Part shown: one piece after another, positions 24,585 to 32,486 of the stretch
Numbering within the stretch: position 1 is the stretch's first letter
Layout: every line of letters starts with the position of its first letter
Source: Rhodobacterales bacterium 56_14_T64
GTDB taxonomy: Bacteria > Pseudomonadota > Alphaproteobacteria > Rhodobacterales > Rhodobacteraceae
Direction: 5' to 3'
NCBI GenBank assembly: GCA_002162795.1
Contig: MAAY01000097.1
Location: 1-41,492 of the forward strand
Length of the DNA: 41,492 nt
Position numbers and translations under genes: made by a program
The notes under the pieces: generated by a model
Seen by the model: the letters and a program-made list of their open reading frames with translations, nothing else
Databases searched by the model: none
Told to the model about the DNA's origin: nothing

Positions 24585-25399
24585 CAACTGCGCACCGCGT
24601 CCTGTTCTTCGCGCCTTTGCCGCACCATCTGCTGTTTCGCGACCAGCGAAGCAGTGATCACTCCGACGGTGATAATGGCAATCATAATGGTCGAAAGCGC
24701 GTTGATTTCAGGGCTGACCCCCAAACGCATTGCCGAATAGATCTTGATCGGCAGCGTGGTGGCTGAGGGTCCCGTTGTGAAGGACGCAATGACCAGATCA
24801 TCCAGCGACAGAGTGAACGCGAGCAACCAGCCCGAGATCACTGCCGGGGCAATGATTGGTAAGGTAACCAGCCGAAAGGCCTCCGATGAAGAGCAGCCCA
24901 GATCCAATGCGGCTTCTTCTAGCGAGCGGTCAAAAGTCACCAGCCGCGACGACACCACCACCGAGACGTAACACATTGAAAATGTACCGTGCGCCAGAAC
25001 AATGGTCAGGACACCGCGATCTAGGCCAATGCCGATGAACAGTAGAAGCAGTGACAGACCGGTGATCACTTCTGGCATTACCAGTGGTGCATAAATCATG
25101 CCGGAAAACAGTGTGCGACCCCTGAAACGACCCCCGCGCACCATGACATAGGCAGCCATGGTGCCCAGCACGGTCGCGATGGTTGACGAGAACACCGCCA
25201 CCTTGATTGTCACCCAAGCGGCATCAAGAAACGCTTTGTTGTGCATCAGTTCGCCATACCATTTGGTCGAAAATCCGGCCCAAACGGTGACAAGCTTGCT
25301 TTCGTTAAAGCTGAAAATGATCAGGATGATCATCGGGATGTAGAGAAAGGCAAATCCCAGCGTCAGGGATACCACGTTGAACCAACTGGTTTTGTTCAT
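24584..25399 (-). CDS. potI: PotI-like polyamine ABC transporter permease
   Basis: This 271-aa inner-membrane permease has six helices and the MetI-type binding-protein-dependent loop, seen in EEAALDLGCSSSEAFRLVTL followed by PIIAPAVISG (the EAA motif that contacts the ATPase). The start is the ATG at 25399, preceded by GGAGGAG. A longer open frame upstream was rejected because it reads through the intergenic hairpins. It resembles PotI and pairs with PotH to form the translocation channel for putrescine or a related polyamine. Its start overlaps the stop of the 27-aa ORF (ATGA), and its stop overlaps the oxidase start. Confidence 0.92.
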   Translation of the reverse strand: MNKTSWFNVVSLTLGFAFLYIPMIILIIFSFNESKLVTVWAGFSTKWYGELMHNKAFLDAAWVTIKVAVFSSTIATVLGTMAAYVMVRGGRFRGRTLFSGMIYAPLVMPEVITGLSLLLLFIGIGLDRGVLTIVLAHGTFSMCYVSVVVSSRLVTFDRSLEEAALDLGCSSSEAFRLVTLPIIAPAVISGWLLAFTLSLDDLVIASFTTGPSATTLPIKIYSAMRLGVSPEINALSTIMIAIITVGVITASLVAKQQMVRQRREEQDAVRS

Positions 25400-25479
25400 T
25401 GGGCTCTCCTCCAGCCTGAATTCTTCAAAGAATTCGGCTCGGAAAATCCAAATTTTCCGGAGACAATACGAAAACTCAT
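25396..25479 (-). CDS. 27-aa ORF between potH and potI
   Basis: This frame encodes MSFRIVSGKFGFSEP, then NSLKNSGWRRAQ. Its ATG overlaps the potH stop (ATGA) and its stop overlaps the potI start (ATGA). A perfect AGGAGG lies seven bases before its ATG, inside the end of potH. The product is basic and polar with no membrane segment. I know of no family. Translation could serve to couple potI to potH, or to melt the two hairpins this ORF covers (25413-25458). Alternatively the ORF is a by-product of a palindromic element inserted between the genes. Confidence 0.45.
   Translation of the reverse strand: MSFRIVSGKFGFSEPNSLKNSGWRRAQ
25413..25458. repeat. Two hairpins between potH and potI
   Basis: GAATTCTT/AAGAATTC (25418-25435) is a perfect 8-bp stem with a 2-nt loop, extended by AGCC/GGCT with one bulged base. 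GGAAAAT/ATTTTCC (25441-25458) is a perfect 7-bp stem with a 4-nt loop. Together they fill most of the 76-bp potH-potI gap and resemble REP-like palindromic units. They may stabilise the upstream message or tune potI translation. Confidence 0.6.
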
Positions 25480-26357
25480 TGTTCTGCCTCCTGCTGTTTT
25501 TGCTGATTGCGTTGGAACAGCACAATCGGGATCACCAGCAGCAGCAGCAAGATCACCGCCACTGCGCTGGCCACAGGCCAATCCCGGTTTGAGAAGAATT
25601 CCTCCCACAGGACCTTGCCAATCATAAGTGTGTTTGAGCCACCCAGTAGGGATGGGATCACAAATTCGCCAAGCGCTGGGATAAAGACCAGGAAGCAGCC
25701 CGCGATGATGCCGGTTTTGGACAGTGGAATGGTCACCAACCAAAAGGCGGTCAGGCGCGAACAACCCAGATCCTCAGCGGCCTCGATCAGCGATTCGTCC
25801 AGACGTTCCAGTGCGGAATAGATCGGTAGAATCATGAAGGGCAGATATGTGTAGACGATGCCGATATAGACTGCGGAGTTGGTGTTGAGGATGGTCAAAG
25901 GCGTGTCGATGACGCCAATCCACAGCAATAGCTGGTTTAAATAGCCTTCGCTGCTGAGAATGCCCATCCATGCGTAGACCCGGATCAGGAACGAGGTCCA
26001 GAACGGCAAGATCACCAGCATCATCAGGGTCGGGCGCCATTCGGATGGGACCCGGGTCATACCATAGGCGATCGGATAGCCCACCAGCAGGGTCAGTGTG
26101 GTTGAGATCGCGGCGATTTTGAACGAACTTAGGTAGGCCTTCCAGTACAGATCATCCTCGGTCAAGAAGATGTAGTTCTCAAAATCGAGTTGGCTGAGAT
26201 AGGCTCCAATCCCCTCATCCCAGCTGAATTTCGGGACATAGGGCGGAATGGCCAGAGCATAGTCCGAAAGCGAAATTTTCACCACAATGGCAAAGGGCGC
26301 CAGGAACAGCAGCAGCAGCCAGGCATAGGGTGGGGCGATTAGGAAAAATCTGCGCAT
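25476..26357 (-). CDS. potH: PotH-like polyamine ABC transporter permease
   Basis: This is a 293-aa permease with six membrane helices. It carries ILPFWTSFLIRVYAWMGILS, highly typical of PotB/PotH, and the EAA loop EAAEDLGCSRLTAFWLVTIP. The first helix begins almost at once (MRRFFLIAPPYAWLLLLFLA). The start is the ATG at 26357, which overlaps the potG stop (TGATG). The C-terminus is Gln/Glu-rich (QQKQQEAEQ), and its codons contain the AGGAGG that precedes the 27-aa ORF. It partners with PotI and is energised by PotG. Confidence 0.93.
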   Translation of the reverse strand: MRRFFLIAPPYAWLLLLFLAPFAIVVKISLSDYALAIPPYVPKFSWDEGIGAYLSQLDFENYIFLTEDDLYWKAYLSSFKIAAISTTLTLLVGYPIAYGMTRVPSEWRPTLMMLVILPFWTSFLIRVYAWMGILSSEGYLNQLLLWIGVIDTPLTILNTNSAVYIGIVYTYLPFMILPIYSALERLDESLIEAAEDLGCSRLTAFWLVTIPLSKTGIIAGCFLVFIPALGEFVIPSLLGGSNTLMIGKVLWEEFFSNRDWPVASAVAVILLLLLVIPIVLFQRNQQKQQEAEQ

Positions 26358-27484
26358 CAGCTGGCCAGTAACACGCCGGCCGTGGCAGTCCAGGACAGCC
26401 AGACTGTGTCTTCCCAAGTATAACTGCGACGCGAAATCCGTCGGGTGTTGGCGGCTTGTGCCTTGATCACCACGCCCGACGGCAACTCGACATGATAGGT
26501 CGAGATATTGCCCAGGTAAGCAATGTCGAGGATTTTGCCCTGCACCGCATTTGCAGCCTCTGATGGTTCGTCAGCCGTGATCGCTACTTTTTCCGGCCGG
26601 ATCGCCAGGTGGCATTTCTGGCCGTCCGAAAACGGGGTGTTCGAGTTGGCAGTCAGTGGTGCCCGGCCATCTGCCCAGGCAATTGAATAAGAATCGTCTC
26701 CAATGGCCGTGGTTGTGCCCTCGATGATATTCACATCACCAATAAAGTCAGCAACATAGACAGAATTCGGGGTTTCATAGATCCGGTCAGGCGTGGCCAC
26801 CTGGATGATCTTGCCATGATCCATAACTGCCACGCGGCTGGCCACGGTCATCGCCTCTTCCTGATCATGGGTGACGATCACAAAGGTGGTGCCGGTCTTT
26901 TCCTGGATATCCATCAGTTCGAACTGGGTTTCCTGGCGCAGTTTCTTGTCGAGTGCGCCCAGTGGTTCGTCCAGCAGCAAAAGTTTAGGCGCCTTGGCCA
27001 AGGATCGCGCCAATGCAACCCGTTGCCGTTGGCCTCCCGAGATTTGATGCGGCTTGCGGCGAGCAAATTGCTCCAGCCGGGTTAGTCGCAGCATTTCATC
27101 AACGCGGTCATTGATGTCGGCTTTGGCCATGCCTTCGCGTTTCAGGCCAAAGGCGATGTTTTCCCAGATCGAAAGATGGGGAAACAGAGCATATGACTGG
27201 AACATCATGTTGGTCGCACGCTTGTTCGGCGGCACCGATACGATGTTCTGACCGGCGAGCATAATTTTGCCCTCGGTTGGTGTCTCAAACCCTGCCAGCA
27301 TGCGCATCAGGGTGGTCTTGCCGCATCCCGATGGGCCTAGCAGCGCGTAGAATTCTTTCTCATAGATGTCGATGGTCAGATCGTCGATTGCGGTAAAAGT
27401 ACCAAACCGCTTGGTGACGTTCTGGAAATGGATCAGAGGCTTGGCCTGCGGATCGTTCCAGGGTTCGAATTCAACAGTCGTCAA
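26357..27484 (-). CDS. potG: PotG-like polyamine ABC transporter ATPase
   Basis: This is the ATP-binding subunit of the first polyamine transporter. Using TTG at 27484 it has 375 aa, close to E. coli PotG, and begins LTTVEFEPWNDPQAKPLIHF as I recall for Roseobacter homologues; GGGGA precedes it at good spacing. Walker A GPSGCGKTT is at about residues 50-58, the signature ISGGQ at about 148-152, Walker B LLLLDEP at about 168-174, and the switch His at 206. The C-terminal TOBE domain runs from about 285. An ATG 35 codons upstream (27589) has no ribosome site and adds unrelated sequence, so I rejected it. Confidence 0.93.
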   Translation of the reverse strand: MTTVEFEPWNDPQAKPLIHFQNVTKRFGTFTAIDDLTIDIYEKEFYALLGPSGCGKTTLMRMLAGFETPTEGKIMLAGQNIVSVPPNKRATNMMFQSYALFPHLSIWENIAFGLKREGMAKADINDRVDEMLRLTRLEQFARRKPHQISGGQRQRVALARSLAKAPKLLLLDEPLGALDKKLRQETQFELMDIQEKTGTTFVIVTHDQEEAMTVASRVAVMDHGKIIQVATPDRIYETPNSVYVADFIGDVNIIEGTTTAIGDDSYSIAWADGRAPLTANSNTPFSDGQKCHLAIRPEKVAITADEPSEAANAVQGKILDIAYLGNISTYHVELPSGVVIKAQAANTRRISRRSYTWEDTVWLSWTATAGVLLAS

Positions 27485-27504
27485 GCTAGGTCCCCTTCCA
27501 GCGT

Positions 27505-27544
27505 GCACCAAATCAGTGCTTTTTGCGCACGTTTTAACTGGTGC
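27505..27544 (-). repeat. Nested stem-loop between potF and potG
   Basis: An outer GCACCA/TGGTGC stem (27505-27510 and 27539-27544) encloses an inner GTGC/GCAC stem. It sits in the 111-bp gap after the binding-protein gene. Such structures often protect the upstream message, giving more binding protein than ATPase. It lacks a T-run. Confidence 0.4.
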
Positions 27545-27595
27545 GAAATTTGCGGCAGGGCACGTCAAGCGCCCCACCGCGTTAGGCATTCTGGA

Positions 27596-28681
27596 TTAGA
27601 TGCCGGATTTGATCTTGGTCCACAGACGAGTGACTTTGCGCTGTATTTTCACAGGGTAGGGCCGGGTGGTGTACAGGTTTTGCAGAGTTACCTCGTCCGG
27701 GTAGATCGCCGGGTCACCGATCACGTCTTCTTCCAACATTGGCTGGCTCGCCTTGTTGCCATTGGCGTAATAGACGTAGTTCGACGCCGCCGCCATGTTA
27801 TTGGCATCCATGATGAAGTTCAGGAACTTATGGGCTGCGTCAGGGTTCGGGGCGTCAACCGGAATGGCCATTTGGTCAAACCACATCAACGCGCCTTCGC
27901 TGGGTGCATTATAGGCGATGTCGACGCCATTATCAGCTTCGGCGGCGCGGTCACGGGCTTGCAGGATGTCGCCGGACCAGCCGATTGCCACGCAGATGTC
28001 ACCATTGGCCAGCGCGTTAATGTATTCCGAGCTGTGGAATTTTTGCACATAGGGGCGGATTGCCGACAGAACTGGCTCCGCCTTGGCGATCACATCTGGA
28101 TCTTGGCTGTCGGGGTCTTCGCCGATGTAGGCCAGGACTGCAGGAATGATCTCGGCTGGAGCATCTAGGAAATGCACGCCGCATTCGGCCAGCTTTTCCA
28201 TGTTGGCGGGATCAAACACCAGCGCCAATGATCCAACCGGAGCATCCTCACCCAGGGCTGCGGCAACCTTGGCGGTGTTCACACCGATACCGGTGGTGCC
28301 CCACATGTAGTTGATCGAATGGGCGTTGTCGGGGTCATACTGCGCGGTGCGCGCCTCAATCACGTCCCACATGTTTTCAGCATTTGACAGCTTGGACAAG
28401 TCCAGCGGCTGGAAAGCACCCGCTATGATCTGACGCTGCAGGAACGTGCCTGAAGGGACCACAACATCGTAGCCGGATCCGCCAGCCAGCATTTTGGTTT
28501 CCAGAACTTCGTTGCTGTCGAATACGTCGTAGATCAGCTTGATGCCGGTTTCTGCTTCGAACTTGGTCAGCAGTTCCTCGTCGATATAGTCGGACCAGTT
28601 GTAGACGCGAACTTCTTCGGCCATGGCAGCGGCACTGCTCAGCGCGACGATGGCGGTGAGTGTCATCGTTTTGAGTGTCAT
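27596..28681 (-). CDS. potF: PotF-like polyamine-binding protein
   Basis: This is the periplasmic substrate-binding protein of the first transporter. The 361-aa precursor has a signal peptide (residues 1-21, ending AMA) and starts the mature part with EEVRVYNWSDYIDEELLTKF, the hallmark of the PotD/PotF family. Also visible are VLETKMLAGGSGYDVVVPSG and SINYMWGTTGIGVNTAKV. The ATG at 28681 has GGGAGA at good distance. As the first gene of potF-potG-potH-(27-aa ORF)-potI-oxidase it faces the GntR regulator across a 139-bp promoter region. Putrescine is the likely ligand, but the exact polyamine is not proved by the sequence. Confidence 0.93.
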   Translation of the reverse strand: MTLKTMTLTAIVALSSAAAMAEEVRVYNWSDYIDEELLTKFEAETGIKLIYDVFDSNEVLETKMLAGGSGYDVVVPSGTFLQRQIIAGAFQPLDLSKLSNAENMWDVIEARTAQYDPDNAHSINYMWGTTGIGVNTAKVAAALGEDAPVGSLALVFDPANMEKLAECGVHFLDAPAEIIPAVLAYIGEDPDSQDPDVIAKAEPVLSAIRPYVQKFHSSEYINALANGDICVAIGWSGDILQARDRAAEADNGVDIAYNAPSEGALMWFDQMAIPVDAPNPDAAHKFLNFIMDANNMAAASNYVYYANGNKASQPMLEEDVIGDPAIYPDEVTLQNLYTTRPYPVKIQRKVTRLWTKIKSGI

Positions 28682-28724
28682 GAGTATCTCCCTGTGCGTG
28701 CCGGTTTCGGGCCCGGCTAATGCT

Positions 28725-28735
28725 AATTTGATCAA
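28725..28735. promoter_or_regulatory. Putative GntR operator in the potF/regulator gap
   Basis: AATTTGATCAA contains the palindrome TTGATCAA. The same ten bases AATTTGATCA recur in the spuC promoter at 29525-29534. On the minus strand it would cover the -10 (TCAAAT) of a potF promoter whose -35 is TTGCCC, 17 bp away. A second inverted repeat TTGCC-N6-GGCAA lies at 28739-28754. Confidence 0.5.
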
Positions 28736-28820
28736 GTTTTGCCTCTTTGGGCAATAGTGTTTATGTTTCCATCATGGATGGTGTCTCGCAAGCCGTCCAA
28801 AAACAGGAGGAAGAGGCAAG

Positions 28821-29507
28821 GTGGCATCCAGCAATAATGTGATCCAGGCGGGGTCAGACACAGGCACCAAAGCACCAGCGCATGAGACGGTTTATCAGAC
28901 CTTGCGCGGGCAGATCTTGTTTGGCGAGTTGGCCCCCGGTCAGGCGGTGACGATCCAGGGGCTGACCGAGTCTCTGAACGTTGGTATGACGCCCGTGCGC
29001 GAGGCGATCCGGCGATTGATTTCAGATGGTGCGCTGGTGTTTCAAGGCAACCGACGTGTTTCTGTGCCACTGCTTCGATCAGGTGATATAGATGAGCTTG
29101 TTTATGCAAGAAAAACAATAGAGTGCGAGCTAGCACGTCGAGCGACTTTGCGCGTGACATCAGCTCAAATCGAGGAATTGATGAGGATAGATGACGCTTT
29201 GGATCGGGCTATTTCTGCTGGTGATGTGGCCGATTACTTGGCTCAAAACTATGCCTTTCACACCGTGCTATACCTGCACGCCGATGCACCAATACTGACT
29301 GATCTCGCCGATCGGTTGTGGTTGCGGTTCGGGCCATCGTTGCGGGTGGTCTGCGGTCGATTGGGAACGCAGAGCTTTCCCGATCGGCACAAAGACATCC
29401 TAGAGGCGCTACGCAGGGCTGACCCGGAACTGGCCGCGCTGGCGATGGAACGAGATGTCGCACAGGGCATGGATCAGGTCAGCCAAGGTTTAGCGGTCGA
29501 TAGCTGA
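28821..29507 (+). CDS. GntR-family regulator (FCD subfamily)
   Basis: This 228-aa DNA-binding regulator has a winged helix-turn-helix at about residues 20-85 (VYQTLRGQILFGELAPGQAV, then SLNVGMTPVREAIRRL, the FadR/FCD signature) and an all-helical FCD ligand-binding domain at about 90-215 with NYAFHTVLY and HKDILEAL, which carry candidate metal- or ligand-binding residues. The start is GTG at 28821, preceded by AGGAGG and a nearer GAGG. It lies between the potF operon and the aminotransferase, so it likely senses a polyamine or breakdown product and controls both. Whether it represses or activates is inferred only from the position of the shared element. Confidence 0.9.
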   Translation: MASSNNVIQAGSDTGTKAPAHETVYQTLRGQILFGELAPGQAVTIQGLTESLNVGMTPVREAIRRLISDGALVFQGNRRVSVPLLRSGDIDELVYARKTIECELARRATLRVTSAQIEELMRIDDALDRAISAGDVADYLAQNYAFHTVLYLHADAPILTDLADRLWLRFGPSLRVVCGRLGTQSFPDRHKDILEALRRADPELAALAMERDVAQGMDQVSQGLAVDS

Positions 29508-29512
29508 TTCGA

Positions 29513-29540
29513 TTGACACTGCAGAATTTGATCATATTCT
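29513..29540 (+). promoter_or_regulatory. spuC promoter with embedded operator
   Basis: A perfect -35 TTGACA (29513-29518) and a -10 TATTCT (29535-29540) are 16 bp apart. The repeat AATTTGATCA (29525-29534) fills the spacer up to the -10. A bound regulator here would block RNA polymerase, so repression is the likely mode. Confidence 0.62.
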
Positions 29541-29570
29541 TGAGGTAACCGCTGAATCAGGAGTTTCGCC

Positions 29571-30956
29571 ATGAATGCGATCACCAATCATTTGCCCACC
29601 GCCGAGTTGCAAGCTCTGGACGCGGCGCATCATATGCACCCCTTTACTGCCAACGACGAGTTGGCTGAAAAAGGCGCACGCATCATCACCCGCGCCAGTG
29701 GCATCACTCTGACCGACAGCGAAGGGAACGAGATTCTGGACGCTATGGCGGGGCTGTGGTGCGTCAACATCGGCTACGGCCGCGATGAACTGGCCGATGT
29801 GGCGGCCCGCCAAATGCGCGAGCTGCCCTATTACAACACCTTCTTCATGACCACGCATGTACCGGTGATCGCGCTGGCCAAAAAGATCGCCGAACTGGCG
29901 CCGGGCGATCTGAACCATGTGTTCTTTGCGGGCTCGGGCTCCGAGGCAAACGACACCAATATCCGTATGGTGCGTCATTATTGGGCACAAAAGGGCAAAC
30001 CAACCAAGTCGATAATCATCAGTCGCAACAACGCTTATCACGGCTCTTCTGTTGGTAGTGGTTCGCTAGGCGGAATGAGCGCCATGCATGCTCAGGGTGG
30101 TTTGCCGATCCCTGACATCCATCATATCGAGCAGCCTCATTGGTGGGCCGAAGGTGGCGACATGGAGCCCGAGGCCTTTGGCCTGCTGCGTGCGCAAGAA
30201 CTGGAAAAGGCGATTTTGGAGCTGGGCGAAGATCGCGTCGCAGCGTTTATTGCCGAGCCGATCCAGGGTGCCGGAGGTGTAATTGTTCCACCAGCCAGCT
30301 ACTGGCCAGAAATTCAGCGCATCTGTGACAAGTATGAAATCTTGCTGATCGCGGATGAGGTCATCTGTGGCTTTGGGCGGACCGGCAATTGGTTCGGTAG
30401 TCAGACCATGGGCATTCGCCCGGATATCATGACCATCGCCAAGGGCCTCAGCTCGGGCTACGCGCCAATCGGTGGTTCGATTGTAAATGATGAGGTTGCA
30501 GCGGTCATCGGCAGCGGTGAGTTTAATCACGGCTATACCTATTCGGGTCACCCCGTCGCGGCAGCCGTCGCGCTGGAAAACCTGCGCATCCTAGAGGAAG
30601 AGGGCATCATCGACCATGTGCGCGATGTTGCTGGGCCTTATCTGAAGGAAAAGTGGGAAGCGCTAGCCGACCATCCGCTGGTAGGCGAGGCTAAGATCGT
30701 TGGCATGATGGGCTCGATTGCGTTGGTGCCCAACAAGGACAGCCGCGCGCCCTTTGCCGAGGCTGGCAATGCGGGCTTTATCTGTCGCGAACGTTGTTTT
30801 GCCAATAATCTGGTGATGCGGCACGTGGGAGACCGGATGATTATCTCGCCACCACTGGTAATTACGACAGACGAAATCGACGTGTTGATTTCCAGAGCCC
30901 GAAGTGCCCTGGACGAAGCTTATGCAGAGCTGCAAAAACGCGATTTGTTGAAGTAA
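29571..30956 (+). CDS. spuC: SpuC-like class III aminotransferase (putrescine/polyamine)
   Basis: This PLP-dependent enzyme probably moves the amino group of putrescine or another diamine to pyruvate. The 461-aa length and sequence fit the SpuC group: HPFTANDELAEKGARIITRA at the start, FFAGSGSEANDTNIRMVRHY, the cofactor-contacting Asp262 in DEVICGFGRTGNWFGSQ, and the PLP-binding Lys291 in IAKGLSSGYAPIGG. It lies directly after the GntR gene with its own promoter. Its neighbours, two polyamine transporters and an oxidase, support a polyamine substrate, though relatives act on taurine, beta-alanine and other amines. Confidence 0.88.
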   Translation: MNAITNHLPTAELQALDAAHHMHPFTANDELAEKGARIITRASGITLTDSEGNEILDAMAGLWCVNIGYGRDELADVAARQMRELPYYNTFFMTTHVPVIALAKKIAELAPGDLNHVFFAGSGSEANDTNIRMVRHYWAQKGKPTKSIIISRNNAYHGSSVGSGSLGGMSAMHAQGGLPIPDIHHIEQPHWWAEGGDMEPEAFGLLRAQELEKAILELGEDRVAAFIAEPIQGAGGVIVPPASYWPEIQRICDKYEILLIADEVICGFGRTGNWFGSQTMGIRPDIMTIAKGLSSGYAPIGGSIVNDEVAAVIGSGEFNHGYTYSGHPVAAAVALENLRILEEEGIIDHVRDVAGPYLKEKWEALADHPLVGEAKIVGMMGSIALVPNKDSRAPFAEAGNAGFICRERCFANNLVMRHVGDRMIISPPLVITTDEIDVLISRARSALDEAYAELQKRDLLK

Positions 30957-30973
30957 ACTTGTCGGACATCAAC

Positions 30974-31006
30974 CCAAAGGGGCGCGGTATAGCTGTGCCC
31001 CTTTGG
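30974..31006 (+). terminator. Stem-loop after spuC
   Basis: A perfect 10-bp stem (CCAAAGGGGC/GCCCCTTTGG) with a 13-nt loop follows the spuC stop by 17 bases. The T-run after it is weak (TCATTCT), so termination may be partial. Confidence 0.65.
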
Positions 31007-31085
31007 TCATTCTGAACCTCTATTTTTCCCTATCTGGCCCGGGGTGCGCCGCAAAAGGTCGCAAACGTGCCGAAAAATGTCTTGC

Positions 31086-31124
31086 GTGGACTTAACCCAT
31101 CGTTAACGTGGACCTATCCCATCG
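31086..31124. promoter_or_regulatory. 22-bp tandem repeat with a perfect CtrA-type box upstream of potA
   Basis: GTGGACTTAACCCATCG (31086-31102) and GTGGACCTATCCCATCG (31108-31124) are 17-bp direct repeats differing at two bases, set 22 bp apart. The first copy and the TTAAC that joins the two make TTAA-CCCATCG-TTAAC (31092-31107), a perfect match to the CtrA consensus. It lies 80 bp before the first possible potA start. The remaining part of the 230-bp gap shows nothing else I can name. Confidence 0.55.
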
Positions 31125-31186
31125 GGCCGAATGTCGTGCAGTATGCGAACTTCGACCTTCCTGATTGAGATACACGTGTATTTCGA

Positions 31187-32404
31187 ATGGGTAGGGGGAA
31201 AAGAAATATTAGTTCGTATCTAGCGCACGCTATGCTTGGTATGTTTACATCTAGCGATAAGCGCAGAGCCAATCTGCCAGATTTTACAAATGGGGAGACA
31301 CTTTTGGCTGACGGTGCGAACAGCGCTGCGTTTGTCGAGTTCGAACGCGTGCAAAAAAGTTATGATGGCGAGAATCTCGTTGTCAAAGATCTGAACCTAT
31401 CCATGCCCAAGGGCGAGTTCCTGACGATGCTCGGGCCCTCGGGATCCGGAAAAACCACCTGTTTGATGATGCTCGCCGGTTTTGAAACCGCAACGCATGG
31501 CGACATTCGATTGGGCGGTACTTCAATCAACAACATTCCTCCGCATAAACGCGGCATTGGCATGGTGTTCCAGAACTACGCCCTTTTCCCGCATATGACG
31601 ATTGCCGAGAACCTCAGCTTTCCACTGGAAGTGCGCAAAATTGGCAAGTCCGATCGCGAGAAGAAGGTGATGCGGGCGCTGGACATGGTGGAAATGGGTG
31701 CCTTTGGTGGCCGTCGTCCATCGCAACTGTCTGGTGGTCAACAACAGCGGATTGCCTTGGCGCGGGCGCTGGTGTTTGAACCCGAATTGGTGCTTATGGA
31801 CGAGCCGCTGGGCGCGCTGGACAAGCAGCTGCGCGAAAAAATGCAGTTCGAAATCACACATCTGTCACACCGTCTCGGCATTACCGTGGTCTATGTGACC
31901 CACGACCAGACCGAAGCCTTGACCATGTCTGACCGGGTTGCCGTGTTCGAAGACGGTCGCATTCAGCAGCTGGCTCCACCAGATAAGTTGTATGAAGAGC
32001 CGCAGAACAGCTTTGTTGCGCAGTTCATCGGCGAGAACAACACGCTTGAAGGTACGGTCAAAGAGATCAAAGGCGAGACTTGTCTTGTTCAGTTGGACAA
32101 TGGCGATTTGATTGATGCCAAGCCGATCAATGTGTCCCAGGCCGGCGAACGGACCCGTGTTTCAATCCGCCCCGAGCGGGTAGAGTACAACAAGGACCGG
32201 ATGCCCGAGGGTGCCCATACGCTGAAAGCGGAAGTGATGGAGTTCATCTATATGGGCGACATCTTCCGCACGCGTTTGAAGGTTGCAGGCAAAGACGATT
32301 TCTTTGTCAAAACCCGTAACGCACCCGATCAGGTGCGTTTGAAACCTGGCCAGCAGATCGAAATCGGTTGGTTGGCTGAAGATTGCCGCGCACTGGACGC
32401 TTGA
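31187..32404 (+). CDS. potA: PotA-like ABC transporter ATPase (second polyamine system)
   Basis: This is the ATPase of a second polyamine-type importer. The frame gives 405 aa with Walker A GPSGSGKTT (about residues 83-91), signature LSGGQ (181-185), Walker B LVLMDEP (201-207), switch-region VTHDQTEA, and a C-terminal TOBE domain. The N-terminus is 40-50 residues longer than usual. The ATG at 31187 lacks a ribosome site; in-frame ATGs at 31232 and 31241 also lack one, so the start is uncertain. It heads potA-potD-potB-potC, a gene order different from the first cluster, which suggests separate origins. The upstream region carries the CtrA-type box. Confidence 0.92.
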   Translation: MGRGKRNISSYLAHAMLGMFTSSDKRRANLPDFTNGETLLADGANSAAFVEFERVQKSYDGENLVVKDLNLSMPKGEFLTMLGPSGSGKTTCLMMLAGFETATHGDIRLGGTSINNIPPHKRGIGMVFQNYALFPHMTIAENLSFPLEVRKIGKSDREKKVMRALDMVEMGAFGGRRPSQLSGGQQQRIALARALVFEPELVLMDEPLGALDKQLREKMQFEITHLSHRLGITVVYVTHDQTEALTMSDRVAVFEDGRIQQLAPPDKLYEEPQNSFVAQFIGENNTLEGTVKEIKGETCLVQLDNGDLIDAKPINVSQAGERTRVSIRPERVEYNKDRMPEGAHTLKAEVMEFIYMGDIFRTRLKVAGKDDFFVKTRNAPDQVRLKPGQQIEIGWLAEDCRALDA

Positions 32405-32420
32405 TCTAGGCGTGGCCTAA

Positions 32421-32443
32421 CCCCGGGCGACCAATGACCGGGG
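32421..32443 (+). repeat. Stem-loop between potA and potD
   Basis: CCCCGG (32421-32426) pairs with CCGGGG (32438-32443) around an 11-nt loop, with no T-run. It may protect the downstream binding-protein message or damp the ATPase transcript. Confidence 0.45.
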
Positions 32444-32486
32444 GGCAAAGACTATAAAAACAAGATTTAACAAGGAGAGAGTCCAA

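Noticed and set aside
27485-27589. 35-residue extension of PotG from an upstream ATG
   Set aside because: No ribosome site and the sequence does not match PotG; it also contains the nested stem-loop.
27428-28168. 246-codon frame opposite potF and potG
   Set aside because: Antisense to two clear genes, no recognisable domain or ribosome site.
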